A stretch of DNA of 64,000 bases from Dehalococcoidia bacterium (lineage in GTDB: Bacteria > Chloroflexota > Dehalococcoidia > SZUA-161). Numbering within the stretch: position 1 is the first letter of the stretch; each line of letters begins with the position of its first letter. Below, in pieces: positions 29,179 through 39,216 of this stretch. The notes beneath the pieces were generated by a model, which worked only from the letters and a program-made list of their open reading frames with translations, had not been told where the DNA came from and searched no databases. The translations under genes and the position numbers were made by a program. Location of the stretch: positions 1-64,000 of the forward strand of contig JACWAE010000039.1 of NCBI GenBank assembly GCA_014874385.1. Reading direction: 5' to 3'.

Positions 29179-30051
29179 ATGGCAGAGAATATAATTGTAT
29201 ATGGGCTTGTCTCAAGCGGAGTATACGCCCTGCTTGCTGTGGGGTTTTCCCTCATATTCGGTGTCGCGCGCATAGTCAACCTCTCTCACACTGCATTCTA
29301 CATGCTTGCAGCTTACTTGATTTACAGTTTGACCATTGCCGCAGGTCTGAATATTTACCTTTCTATCGCTATTGCAATCTTTGCAGTTGCTGTGGTGGGA
29401 ACAATCAGCTACAGGCTGGTCATTGCCCGGGTCCGTCAGCACGAGGCTACGACCCTTATAGTGACCATAGCCCTAGCGGTCATAATACAGGAAGCTATAC
29501 TGAAGGGTTTCGGCGGCAACCCTCGGAGCGTTCCCAAACTCATCTCGGGGGCAACGGAGATATTTGGCGTTGGCGTACTCAATCAACAACTACTGACCCT
29601 GGGTGTAGTACTCTTACTGATATTGGCCACCTGGTTATTCTTAATGAAAACAAAGTCGGGTGTTGCAATCCGCTCCACTGCTCAGGATAGAGAAACTGCC
29701 AACCTCATGGGAATAAACGTTCCCAGGATCGAGACGCTCACGATGGCCATATCTGTCGGTCTTGCTGCAATAGCAGGCGCACTGGTAGCACCTCTTTTCG
29801 TACTGACCCCCGGGATGTGGACACACCCCCTGGTAATGGTCCTTGCTATAGTGGTACTCGGAGGTCTGGGCAGCCTTCAAGGAAGCCTGATAGGAGCAGT
29901 CATACTTGGTTTCTCTGAGAACCTGGTCGTTTTCCTGGCGCCATCGGGAGCCTTTCTTAAAACTTCGGTGGCTCTGACTATTATGCTTATAGTGATATTA
30001 ATCAGGCCAGAAGGCCTTTTCGGAGTCAAGTTCGAGGAAGAGAGGGGATGA
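29179..30051 (+). CDS. Branched-chain amino acid ABC transporter permease (LivH-like)
   Basis: Multi-TM; GINVPRIETLTMAISVGLAAIAGAL; LGGLGSLQGSLIGAVILG. Confidence 0.9.
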   Translation: MAENIIVYGLVSSGVYALLAVGFSLIFGVARIVNLSHTAFYMLAAYLIYSLTIAAGLNIYLSIAIAIFAVAVVGTISYRLVIARVRQHEATTLIVTIALAVIIQEAILKGFGGNPRSVPKLISGATEIFGVGVLNQQLLTLGVVLLLILATWLFLMKTKSGVAIRSTAQDRETANLMGINVPRIETLTMAISVGLAAIAGALVAPLFVLTPGMWTHPLVMVLAIVVLGGLGSLQGSLIGAVILGFSENLVVFLAPSGAFLKTSVALTIMLIVILIRPEGLFGVKFEEERG

Positions 30052-31103
30052 CCGCACCGGCAGCCTACGTCACCAAGTTGTTTAAGCTATTGAGGACGGA
30101 AGTATTTGTACTGCCCGGCAGGACGGCGGCCCTGTTCATTTGCCTTCTGCTACTGATATTCCCCATCATTTCGCCAGAGTCGTATATTCTCCGCGTGCTT
30201 ATTATCGCCAGTATCTACGCCATCTTTGCAGCGAGTTGGGACTTGCTGTCGGGTTTCACCGGGCAGATCAACTTCGGACATGCTCTATTTTTTGGAGTAG
30301 CCGCCTATACGGCAGCCATATTGAACCTCAACCTGGGATTAGCACCATGGGCGACAATACCCCTGGGTGCCGTTGCTGCGGTTTTAGCGGGGTTGGTTGT
30401 AGGTGTGCCCTGTCTAAGATTGCGAGGCACATATCTGGCCTTTGCTACCCTCGCGTTTCCCTTGATCCTGGTAGGCGTGGTATACGCCATTCCCAGCGTT
30501 ACTCATGGTGAGTTGGGTATCTACGGGATAGCCTCCTTGTCCGGGTCAAGAATAACTTCATATTATATCGTCATCCCCTCTATGCTGGCTCTCGGGTTCA
30601 TTATGTGGAAAATCTCCGATTCTAAGACTGGCCTCATCTTTCACGCCATCCGGGAGGACGAGGTCACTGCCAGGGCATCGGGAATAAACACGACCCGCTA
30701 CAAACTTCTGGCCTTTTGCTTGAGCGGGCTTTTCGCTGGAATCGCGGGGGGGCTTTACGCACATTTCACCAAGTCAGCAGGACCATCGACGTTGGATCTT
30801 TTGCTTTCCTTTCAGGCAATCATATGGGCGGTTTTCGGCGGTATCGCGACTATATATGGACCTATAGCCGGTGTCCTCATCCTCTACCCGCTCACTGAGT
30901 ATGTGCTCATAAAGTATTTCGCAGTTCCTACTGAGGCGAGATTGCTCATCACTGCCATAATAGTACTGCTTGTACTCCTTTTTATGCCTCGAGGCCTCAC
31001 GACGTGGTTTCGGGACAAGACAGAAAAGGTATGTCCCAGATGCAAGTTGCAGAATGTAGCCTGGCGCAAGAAATGCAGGGTATGTACAGCGGAACTAGAT
31101 TGA
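30048..31103 (+). CDS. Branched-chain amino acid ABC transporter permease (LivM-like) with C-terminal zinc ribbon
   Basis: DLLSGFTGQINFGHALFFGVAAYTAA; C-terminal CPRCKLQNVAWRKKCRVC. Confidence 0.9.
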   Translation: MTAPAAYVTKLFKLLRTEVFVLPGRTAALFICLLLLIFPIISPESYILRVLIIASIYAIFAASWDLLSGFTGQINFGHALFFGVAAYTAAILNLNLGLAPWATIPLGAVAAVLAGLVVGVPCLRLRGTYLAFATLAFPLILVGVVYAIPSVTHGELGIYGIASLSGSRITSYYIVIPSMLALGFIMWKISDSKTGLIFHAIREDEVTARASGINTTRYKLLAFCLSGLFAGIAGGLYAHFTKSAGPSTLDLLLSFQAIIWAVFGGIATIYGPIAGVLILYPLTEYVLIKYFAVPTEARLLITAIIVLLVLLFMPRGLTTWFRDKTEKVCPRCKLQNVAWRKKCRVCTAELD

Positions 31104-31112
31104 AATAACTGT

Positions 31113-31862
31113 CTACAGGCCCAGGTATGTTTTTCTAATGGTCTCGTCCCGAAGTAATTCCTCGCCAGTTCCTTCAGCGATCACCCTTCCGTGGGAAAGA
31201 ACGTAGCTCCTGCCGGCGAGTGAGAACGCAGAGCCAACGTCTTGCTCCACCAATAGCAGTGCAATCCCTGTTTCTCGAATTTCCTTAATGCGCTGAAATA
31301 ACTCGGTTTTCAACTTAGAGGAGAGACCAGTCGATGGTTCATCGATGCACAGCAGTTTAGGCCGTATCATCAGCGCTCGCCCGATGGCCAGCATCTGCCG
31401 CTCTCCTCCTGACAGCGTCCCTGATATCTGGCTACTCCGTTCCTTGAGCACTGGAAATAACTTATACACCTTCTCAAGATTTGTCTTGATCTCTCCTCTG
31501 TCTTTGCAGAGGTAAGCGCCCGCTCTCAGATTGTCCATCACAGTCATCTCCGCAAAAACACGCGCTCTCTCAGGACAATGTACCAGCCCCATCTTGGCAA
31601 TCTCGTGCGGTTCAATTGAGTCAATCCTCTCCCCATCGAAGGTTACAGTACCCTCGATGGTGATGTCGCCCGCGCGTGTTCCCTTCATCATGGAGCGTTC
31701 CCATCTCACTAGCCCTGTTATGGTTCGAAGTAATGTTGACTTACCGGCACCGTTCGGTCCGACCAGGCTGACCAGTTCTCCCTCGCCGACATGCAAACTA
31801 ACGTCGTTCAGCAGCATAGCGGTAGCGTAACAGACTTTCAGGTCACTTACTTCAAGCAGCAA
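31113..31862 (-). CDS. ABC transporter ATP-binding protein (LivF-like)
   Basis: GPNGAGKST Walker A, LSGGERQMLAIGRALM, LLCIDEPSTGL. Confidence 0.93.
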   Translation of the reverse strand: MLLEVSDLKVCYATAMLLNDVSLHVGEGELVSLVGPNGAGKSTLLRTITGLVRWERSMMKGTRAGDITIEGTVTFDGERIDSIEPHEIAKMGLVHCPERARVFAEMTVMDNLRAGAYLCKDRGEIKTNLEKVYKLFPVLKERSSQISGTLSGGERQMLAIGRALMIRPKLLCIDEPSTGLSSKLKTELFQRIKEIRETGIALLLVEQDVGSAFSLAGRSYVLSHGRVIAEGTGEELLRDETIRKTYLGL

Positions 31863-31863
31863 T

Positions 31864-32631
31864 TCAGCAAACCACCTTCCCTATGCAAGCTTCGATAACC
31901 CTCTCATTCTTGATTATGTCTTCAGGTATACCATCCGCAATCAGTTCGCCGAAATCGAGCACTATGACTCGATCTACTATTTTCATAAGCTCTGCCAGCT
32001 TGTGTTCTATGATAATCATCGCTGGTCCTTCGCTGTGTAATCTGCCAAACCTGCCTCCTTTATGCAACCTCTTTATAGACTTGGCCAGCAACTCAGTCTC
32101 GGCAGGATTCAACCCGCTGAACGGCTCGTCTAATAGGAGTAACTCGGGGTCGGTGGCTATCGCCCGTGCCATCTCCAAACGTCTCAGATCTCCCTGAGAC
32201 AAGCAGGAAGCTGGCTCCAGAGCGAGGTCGGAAATGCCAACGAACTCCAATGCATCTAGAGCTTTGGCCTCAACCGTTTTAACCCATTCTCCCCTCTTCA
32301 TTGCCCTGGGTGAAAGACAGGCTACTATCACATTGGCAATAATAGGCAAACGGCGAAATGGTCTCGTCACCTGGAATGTGCCAGCTATTCCTTGGTTCAC
32401 GATGGTCCAGGGTTTGGCCCGGGTGATATCCTTGCCTTTAAATCTCACCTTGCCGGAATCTGGCTTCAATATGCCGGTTATGAGGCGCAGCACTGTGGTC
32501 TTTCCTGCACCGTTGGGGCCTATCAAGCCAACCATCTCATTTCTACCCATCTGGAAGCTTATATTGTTAACAGCTACCAGGCCGCCAAAGCGCTTGGTTA
32601 GCTTCTCAATTTCAAGGAATGGCACTGTCAT
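31864..32631 (-). CDS. ABC transporter ATP-binding protein (LivG-like)
   Basis: GPNGAGKTTVLRLITG, LSQGDLRRLEMARAIATDPELLLLDEPFSGLNPAE. Confidence 0.92.
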   Translation of the reverse strand: MTVPFLEIEKLTKRFGGLVAVNNISFQMGRNEMVGLIGPNGAGKTTVLRLITGILKPDSGKVRFKGKDITRAKPWTIVNQGIAGTFQVTRPFRRLPIIANVIVACLSPRAMKRGEWVKTVEAKALDALEFVGISDLALEPASCLSQGDLRRLEMARAIATDPELLLLDEPFSGLNPAETELLAKSIKRLHKGGRFGRLHSEGPAMIIIEHKLAELMKIVDRVIVLDFGELIADGIPEDIIKNERVIEACIGKVVC

Positions 32632-32632
32632 C

Positions 32633-34342
32633 TCATGTTTCCTCTAGCTCTTCTCTCAACTCCCTATGAGATACCTTTCCTACATCTGTCTTGGGAAGCT
32701 CTCCTCTGAATTCCACAATCTTAGGAACCTTGTAATGGGCCAGTCTTTCCTCACAGAATTTGATTATCTCCTCCTCGGAAACCTTGCCTCTTGCCTCGGT
32801 TTGGAGGACAACTATAGCCTTGATCATCTGCCCTACGCTGGGGTCGCGAACCCCTAGCACCCCCGCTGCTTTAACCATCGGATGTTGGTGCAGCACCTCC
32901 TCTATCTCCCGAGCGAAAACTGAATAACCCTTATACTTGATCATATCTTTCTTCCTATCATAGAAGAAAAAATATCCCTCATCATCCATCCTTACCAGGT
33001 CACCGGTTTTTAGCCAGGTCTGACCATCCATCTCGATCAAGGTTTCTCTACTTTCATCGGGTCTCTTCCAGTACCCCGTCATAATATTCGGCCCGGCGAG
33101 CAGCAGCTCACCTACCTCACCCGGGGGGATAATCTCACCGGTATCAGGATTGACCACTGCTGCCATGATATTGGGCAAGGGTACACCGAATGAACCGACC
33201 TTAGACCTACCCATAGGGTTAAGATGGGATACGGCGCTACACTCAGTTAGCCCGTACCCTTCTATAATCCTGGCTCCTGTTCTTCTTTCCCAATCACTGA
33301 CGGTTGACTCATGGAGTGTATCTGCGCCACTCGTAATGATTTTGAGCCGCTTCCAGTCAAACCTTCCGGTCTTATCATAATCTTTAAGAAACAGGTAAGC
33401 AGTGGGCACGCTGAAGAATGCGGTTGCCCTATAGCTTTCCATAGCTGACAGTACTTCATCGAGGTCAGGGGTGGTAAACAGAATTAAAGTTGCACCCAAC
33501 AGTAATCCGTCCAACATCACTGCTACCTGCCCATATATGTGGTAAAAGGGCAGCAACGCTGGAATGACCTCTTTACCCTCCTCAAATATGGGCCAGAATG
33601 CTCGTACCTGCATTTGACACGCGAGCAGATTATAATGTGTCAGCACTGCGCCTTTGGGCAATCCTGTGGTTCCTCCGGTATATGGGAGAACGGCTATATC
33701 ATCCTTGGCTTTGATCTCAACTTTCTGTGATTGCGGCGGTGATTTTTTTATCAGCTTCTGGAATTCATAGAAACCCGGCTCATCAAAGATTCGGGGACTC
33801 GGCTTGGCCATCTTTGCATATCTCCCCAGCATACTTTTGCCCATAAGTTTCTTGGAAAGAGGCAGATACTCTGCAACATCTGTGAGAATCACGTTATCCA
33901 GTTTTACGCCTGCCCTTTCAACATTGTCATAGAGAAAATCCTGGCACACAATTGACCTGGCTTCGCTATCCTCTAGCTGATGCTTAACCTCTATGCTTGT
34001 GTAGACAGGACTTATCGGTGTCAGAACAGCGCCCAGCTTGAGGGCACCGAAATAGGCGATGATGTACTGCGGAGTGTTCAGCAGGTAGAGGGCGATTCTA
34101 TCGCCCTTCTTTATTCCCAATTCGCTTAAAGCTGCTGCGAATCCATCTACATATTCCTTTAGCTTTCCATAGCTTATCCTATTACCATAGTAAATTACAG
34201 CAGTATTATTTGAATACTTCCGGGCTACCTCATCGAAGACCTCTGGCAAAGAACGCTCGGGGACATCAATATTACCTGGTACCCCTTCCGGGTAGAATTT
34301 CAACCATGGCTTTTCGTAGTATTTAGCTTTTACCTCCATCAT
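32633..34342 (-). CDS. Long-chain acyl-CoA synthetase/AMP-ligase
   Basis: LPYTGGTTGLPKGAVLTH, EGYGLTECSAV, WLKTGDLVRMDDEGYFFFYDRKKDMIKYKGY. Confidence 0.92.
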   Translation of the reverse strand: MMEVKAKYYEKPWLKFYPEGVPGNIDVPERSLPEVFDEVARKYSNNTAVIYYGNRISYGKLKEYVDGFAAALSELGIKKGDRIALYLLNTPQYIIAYFGALKLGAVLTPISPVYTSIEVKHQLEDSEARSIVCQDFLYDNVERAGVKLDNVILTDVAEYLPLSKKLMGKSMLGRYAKMAKPSPRIFDEPGFYEFQKLIKKSPPQSQKVEIKAKDDIAVLPYTGGTTGLPKGAVLTHYNLLACQMQVRAFWPIFEEGKEVIPALLPFYHIYGQVAVMLDGLLLGATLILFTTPDLDEVLSAMESYRATAFFSVPTAYLFLKDYDKTGRFDWKRLKIITSGADTLHESTVSDWERRTGARIIEGYGLTECSAVSHLNPMGRSKVGSFGVPLPNIMAAVVNPDTGEIIPPGEVGELLLAGPNIMTGYWKRPDESRETLIEMDGQTWLKTGDLVRMDDEGYFFFYDRKKDMIKYKGYSVFAREIEEVLHQHPMVKAAGVLGVRDPSVGQMIKAIVVLQTEARGKVSEEEIIKFCEERLAHYKVPKIVEFRGELPKTDVGKVSHRELREELEET

Positions 34343-34738
34343 GACCTCCTACAATATGTTTAGGCAGACGAGGGAATGCTTCGGGCATTGGATATATATA
34401 GTTTACCTGTTTGACAAAGTATGCAAGGAATAAATCAGCGATACCTTGCTTGAGTAAGATTACTGCCAGGAATCCCTCATCCAGCAACTTCAGTTAGGAC
34501 ATTATACACTATTTACCTCTGTATACGACAGAGGTTATTTCCTGTACGATTGTTTTGAATTAACGCTCCAACTAAAAGGAAAATGTCCACAGAATCTCTC
34601 ATTCTATTTAAAACGAGACAAAAGTCACATACAAGGTGTATTTCATATTCTAATATTTTAGTGTTATTATATTAAAGGTTGGTCTGGTCTTTTAGCATCG
34701 AGCGCAGAAAAATCTAGAGAGAAAGGCGGTAATACAAA

Positions 34739-34921
34739 ATGCCTGTCTATCAGTATGAGTGTGAAAAATGCGGACACAAGTTTGAAGTTCAGAGGAAAAT
34801 AGGAGAGGGCGATAAAGAGTTGAAATGCCCTAAATGTGGAGCTGAGCATCCGCAAAGGGACTACTCCGGATTCAACACATGTTCACCGAGCGCATCGTGG
34901 GCTTCTCGAGGTGGCGGCTGA
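34739..34921 (+). CDS. FmdB-family zinc ribbon protein
   Basis: MPVYQYECEKCGHKFEVQRKIGEGDKELKCPKCG. Confidence 0.85.
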   Translation: MPVYQYECEKCGHKFEVQRKIGEGDKELKCPKCGAEHPQRDYSGFNTCSPSASWASRGGG

Positions 34922-35002
34922 GGCCCGAGGATGTGGTAAGGCAGTTTGCCTTTCTCAAACATCTTAAATATATCAATATATCCAATCTTGAGATAACTCT
35001 AT

Positions 35003-35027
35003 AGGGGCGGGTTTGAAACCCGCCCCT
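35003..35027. repeat. Palindrome AGGGGCGGGTTT-G-AAACCCGCCCCT
   Basis: 12+1+12 nt exact inverted repeat; same family as 4584..4612. Confidence 0.85.
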
Positions 35028-35124
35028 GTTCTTCATTTTCCGACTGCTACCCTTGCCTCGAATATTTGACTCTGTCACATTGGGGACTTAAAATTAAACA
35101 TATTATGAATAAAAAGGCTTTGAG

Positions 35125-35340
35125 ATGAGCACCAAGGGCTATATCGAAATAGACCAGGAGCTTTGTAAGGGATGCGAGATTTGCATCCACTTTTGCCCCA
35201 AGCACGCCATCTCTCAATCCAATAAAGTCAATGCCAGCGGCTATCCGCCAGCTTCCTTCGATACCAGCGGCGAATGCACTGGCTGCGCTATCTGTGCTGT
35301 AGTATGTCCCGAAGTGGCTATAGAGGTTTACCGTGGCTAA
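35125..35340 (+). CDS. 4Fe-4S ferredoxin, 2-oxoacid:acceptor oxidoreductase delta subunit
   Basis: CKGCEICIHFCPKHA and CTGCAICAVVCPEVA. Confidence 0.9.
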   Translation: MSTKGYIEIDQELCKGCEICIHFCPKHAISQSNKVNASGYPPASFDTSGECTGCAICAVVCPEVAIEVYRG

Positions 35341-36400
35341 AGTCCTTATGACAGGCAACGCTGCAATAGGAGAGGCAGCCATCAGGGCTGGCTGCCAGTG
35401 CTATTTCGGCTATCCGATAACTCCTCAGAACGAACTTACCGAATATATGGCTACCCACTTGAGCCGAAGGAAAGGCTGTTCCTTTATTCAGGCGGAGAGT
35501 GAGATTTCCGCCATCAATATGGTTTACGGAGCCAGCGTGGCCGGAGCCAGGGCGATGACCTCCTCCTCCAGCCCCGGGATCAGCCTGAAACAGGAAGGAA
35601 TCTCTTATCTGGCAGCCTGCGAACTCCCTGCGGTGATTGTCAATATGTCCCGGGGCGGGCCTGGTTTGGGAAGTATCTCCGCCGCTCAGTCAGATTACTT
35701 CCAGGCCACACGCGGCGGAGGCCACGGCGACTACCGCACTATAGTGCTGGCACCGTCATCGGTGCAGGAGTTGGCGGATTTCACACACAGCGCCTTCGAC
35801 CTCGCCGACAAGTATCTCATTCCCGTGATTATCCTCGGAGACGGTATGCTGGGGCAGATGATGGAGCCGGTGGAGTTCAAACACGAGGCCCCTGAGGAAT
35901 TGCCAATCAGAAGCCGCGCATTAAGAGGAGCCAAGGGGCGGCCCAGCAGGATTATCAAAACTTTTACCTCTAAGCCAGCCGAGCTCGAAGAAATCAACTG
36001 GAGCCTGTTCAGAAGATACCAACTGATTAAGAAACGGGAGACCACTTACGATACTTTTATGACTGAAGATGCTAGACTGATAGTTGTAGCCTTTGGGATA
36101 GCAGCCCGTATCGCTAAGGGGGCGATCAAAACCGCACGGGCGAATGGTATGAAGGTGGGAATGTTAAGGCCGATCACTCTATGGCCGTTCCCTACCGAGG
36201 AAGTTCGAGAGCTAGCTAAAAATACCAAGCATTTCCTCGTCTTTGAGATGAATATGGGCCAGATGGTAGAGGATGTGCAACTGGCATTGGAAGGCAAGGG
36301 CGAGGTATCCTTCTACGGCAGGCCGGGAGGCGTAATCCCCACGCCCAGCGAGGTCAATAAAGTGATTTCGCGCCTTTATTATCAGAAAGGTTTGAAATAA
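35333..36400 (+). CDS. 2-oxoacid:ferredoxin oxidoreductase alpha subunit (VorB/KorA-like)
   Basis: GCQCYFGYPITPQNELTEYMA...FIQAESEISAINMVYGAS...TSSSSPGISLKQEG. Confidence 0.92.
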   Translation: MAKVLMTGNAAIGEAAIRAGCQCYFGYPITPQNELTEYMATHLSRRKGCSFIQAESEISAINMVYGASVAGARAMTSSSSPGISLKQEGISYLAACELPAVIVNMSRGGPGLGSISAAQSDYFQATRGGGHGDYRTIVLAPSSVQELADFTHSAFDLADKYLIPVIILGDGMLGQMMEPVEFKHEAPEELPIRSRALRGAKGRPSRIIKTFTSKPAELEEINWSLFRRYQLIKKRETTYDTFMTEDARLIVVAFGIAARIAKGAIKTARANGMKVGMLRPITLWPFPTEEVRELAKNTKHFLVFEMNMGQMVEDVQLALEGKGEVSFYGRPGGVIPTPSEVNKVISRLYYQKGLK

Positions 36401-37143
36401 TGGAGAAGGTTTACACACGACCCAGGTCGTTGAAAAAAGTCACCTTCCATTACTGTCCAGGGTGCGGGCATTCCATAGTCCACAGGATTATGTGCGAGGT
36501 TATCGACGAGATGAACCTTCAGGAGAGAGCTATCGGCATTCCCCCGCCCGGGTGCTCGGTCTTCGCCTACCATTATTTCGATGTGGACATGGCGGAATCA
36601 GCGCATGGCAGGGGAGCTGCCGTAGCTACCGGCATAAAAAGGGCATACCCCGAGGCAATAGTATTCACTTATCAGGGCGATGGCGACCTCGCTGCAATAG
36701 GCACGGGCGAGACCATACATGCCGCCAATAGAGGGGAAAAGGTAACCGCTATCTTCATCAATAATGCAGTCTACGGCATGACCGGCGGCCAGATGGCTCC
36801 GACCACGCTCCTGGAGCAAAAGACCACCACGACTCCTTACGGACGCGATATAAATCTTGAAGGATACCCCATCAAGATAAGCGAGATGCTAGCCTTGACT
36901 AAAGGTGCGGTATATATTGAGCGCACAGCCGTGAACTCCCCGGCCAATATCAGAAAGACCAAGAAGGCTATACACAAGGCATTTCAAACACAAATAGACA
37001 ATCTGGGTTTCTCTCTGGTAGAGATACTCTCTCCCTGCCCCACCAACTGGAGGATGACACCACTGGAAGCATGGCAGTGGATAGACAAAGTGATGACAAA
37101 AGAATACCCATTGGGAGTAATCAAGGATATAACCGGGAAGTAA
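36400..37143 (+). CDS. 2-oxoacid:ferredoxin oxidoreductase beta subunit (TPP-binding)
   Basis: CPGCGHSIVHR, GRGAAVATGIKRAYPEAIVFTYQGDGDLAAIGTGE...NNAVYGMTGGQ. Confidence 0.92.
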   Translation: MEKVYTRPRSLKKVTFHYCPGCGHSIVHRIMCEVIDEMNLQERAIGIPPPGCSVFAYHYFDVDMAESAHGRGAAVATGIKRAYPEAIVFTYQGDGDLAAIGTGETIHAANRGEKVTAIFINNAVYGMTGGQMAPTTLLEQKTTTTPYGRDINLEGYPIKISEMLALTKGAVYIERTAVNSPANIRKTKKAIHKAFQTQIDNLGFSLVEILSPCPTNWRMTPLEAWQWIDKVMTKEYPLGVIKDITGK

Positions 37144-37144
37144 G

Positions 37145-37681
37145 ATGCTGATTAAGACGGTATTCGCAGGGTTCGGTGGCCAGGGTGTTCTCTCCATGGG
37201 CCTCAATCTGGCGCAGGCAGCGATGACGGAGGGGAAAAACGTAACCTATTTGCCATCTTATGGCGCTGAGGTACGCGGCGGAACCGCCAACTGCACGGTC
37301 GCTATATCCGACGAGGAGATTGCCTCCCCTGTCGCTTCGGCGCCTGAGTTCGTTGTAGCCATGAACAAGCCCTCCGTGATGAGATTCCAGAACCAGATAC
37401 AATCTGGAGGCGTGCTCATCATCAATTCCACCCTTGTAGATGCCGAAATTTCCCGAGGCGATGTTGACGTTGTCAAAGTTCCGGCAGGTGAAATCGCCGA
37501 TAAGATGGGCAGCCCCAAATCCGCCAACATGGTGATGCTGGGCACCTTCATAAAGAAAAGCAACCTGGTTTCTATCTCCACCGTAGTCGAAGAGCTGAAG
37601 AACACCCTGAAGAAGAAGGAAAAACTAATCGCCATCAATGAAAAAGCATTGATGGCAGGATACAACCTTGTGAACGGGTAG
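37145..37681 (+). CDS. 2-oxoacid:ferredoxin oxidoreductase gamma subunit
   Basis: FAGFGGQGVLSMG, YGAEVRGGTANCTVAISDEEI. Confidence 0.92.
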   Translation: MLIKTVFAGFGGQGVLSMGLNLAQAAMTEGKNVTYLPSYGAEVRGGTANCTVAISDEEIASPVASAPEFVVAMNKPSVMRFQNQIQSGGVLIINSTLVDAEISRGDVDVVKVPAGEIADKMGSPKSANMVMLGTFIKKSNLVSISTVVEELKNTLKKKEKLIAINEKALMAGYNLVNG

Positions 37682-37742
37682 GGGCAGACCCATGTGTCTG
37701 CCCATTTCAGAGCCGAGGGCGAACACACGGGTTCGCCCCTAC
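37678..37742. repeat. Double-hairpin repeat GTAGGGGCAGAC..GTCTGCCC..GGGCGAAC..GTTCGCCCCTAC
   Basis: Two adjacent inverted repeats inside the operon; overlaps the stop codon of the gamma subunit. Confidence 0.8.
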
Positions 37743-37774
37743 GGATTCTACGAGAAGGGGCTAAGAGGTGGTCA

Positions 37775-38206
37775 ATGAGCGTAAAACAGCTTTCGGTGAG
37801 TCTTGATAACGCACCGGGAAAGTTCCTGGCTGTCAGCGAATTCCTGGGGGCTGAAGGGATAAATATCAGGGCTATCTCGGTAGCCGACACATCAGATATC
37901 AGCACCGTGCGATTTGTAGTAGACGACCTTGAGAAATGCCTTAACGTCTTGAGAAGTCGCGGCTACTCTGTGAAAGAGACCGAGGTTATAGCAGTGGAGG
38001 TCCCCGACCACCCCGGCGGCCTTCAGGCTATACTTAAGCCCCTGAAGGCTGCCAATATCAACGTTCTCTATCTCTATCCATACCTGGGCCGAGGGGAAAG
38101 CGGTCAGCCCATAGTTATAGTGGGCGTCGATAAAACCGAAGAGGCGGTCAAGGTCCTGAAGAAGAACTGGGTACACACCTTCGACAAAGAGATTTACACA
38201 CTTTAG
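37775..38206 (+). CDS. ACT-domain protein (tandem ACT)
   Basis: VKQLSVSLDNAPGKFLAVSEFLGAEGINIRAISVADTSDISTVRFVVDD; ORF-track start 37694 lies in the repeat; ATG 37775 preferred. Confidence 0.85.
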   Translation: MSVKQLSVSLDNAPGKFLAVSEFLGAEGINIRAISVADTSDISTVRFVVDDLEKCLNVLRSRGYSVKETEVIAVEVPDHPGGLQAILKPLKAANINVLYLYPYLGRGESGQPIVIVGVDKTEEAVKVLKKNWVHTFDKEIYTL

Positions 38207-38463
38207 CTCGTCGGTTCTGAAATATCGATAGCCTTATGTAAAGTAGTTTATTATTCCCCGGCAGCTTCAATAATTCTAACTTTCAATCATTTAGTTATGA
38301 TTTTATACTTCCAGATAAGTCCAGCCAATCGGGTGACTTAGGTTCGCACCTCTTCTTAGCTAGAGTCGCAATATAAGCAAGTGTTTTGCCTTCATGTTTA
38401 ATGTCTATTTCAGACTCTTGAAAATTGACATATCCCCCGAATTTCTGTGATGTTACTTCGTAA

Positions 38464-38619
38464 GCTGGCTGGTTTAACAGCCTGAAAGATGCCAAGGACA
38501 TTATCGAAAGATGGAGGATAGACTATAATGAGGACAGATCTCATACTTCGCTCGGAGGTCTCTCCCCCTTGGAGTATGCTAGGGACAACGGGAAGACTCT
38601 AACTGCAGTTGGCCTATAA
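38464..38619 (+). pseudogene. IS3-family transposase C-terminal fragment
   Basis: Hand translation [51 protein letters not shown]. Confidence 0.85.
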
Positions 38620-38835
38620 AATGGGGGAAGGGCATGAGCCTCTAAGGACGATGGCGTGTTAACCATTAATACTTCATCAGCTACCGGTTTTTTCCCAAGA
38701 GACCTACGGCGCTGGGATACAGCTGCCTTGAGCGAGCAGTTGGAGTTCCCGGACTTACAGACTTCAACCAAGCACTCTTTATCAGACAATGTCCCTCCAA
38801 TTAGCAGGACGTCTTAAAGGTACTCTATAAATGAG

Positions 38836-39216
38836 CTATTGGAACTCAATTACGATGGCTATTGCCGTTGCGATCTCATCGAGAACAGATGCCTGTATCA
38901 CACCTAGTTTGGTTACGAAACGCTCATAGCTCACGCATCGGAGTTGGAGGGCATCGGCAGCTGAATCATGGTCCAGACCATTATTCGCGTCAGCTACGAT
39001 CCTGACCATCCACTGAGCGCTTGAAAATCTTTCTTGCCAGGTAGTCAGGGGTACGACAAGTTTAGTTTTAAGGGGATTGAATGAATCTGTGCTTATTACA
39101 ATTGCTGGACGAAGTTTTTTTATCTCGTCGCCTTTAACCGGATTAAATTCCACGCGCCAAACCTCGCCACGCAAAGGAAGTACCATGGATGCTTGCGGAA
39201 TACCTTTAATAGTCAT
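38836..39216 (-). CDS. PemK/MazF-like type II toxin (likely start 39186)
   Basis: PLRGEVWRVEFNPVKGDEIKKLRPAIVISTDSFN...KLVVPLTTW. Confidence 0.85.
   Translation of the reverse strand: MTIKGIPQASMVLPLRGEVWRVEFNPVKGDEIKKLRPAIVISTDSFNPLKTKLVVPLTTWQERFSSAQWMVRIVADANNGLDHDSAADALQLRCVSYERFVTKLGVIQASVLDEIATAIAIVIEFQ

Noticed and set aside
38295-38501. 68-aa minus-strand ORF
   Set aside because: Overlaps the IS3 transposase fragment; no recognisable domain or clear RBS; probably spurious.
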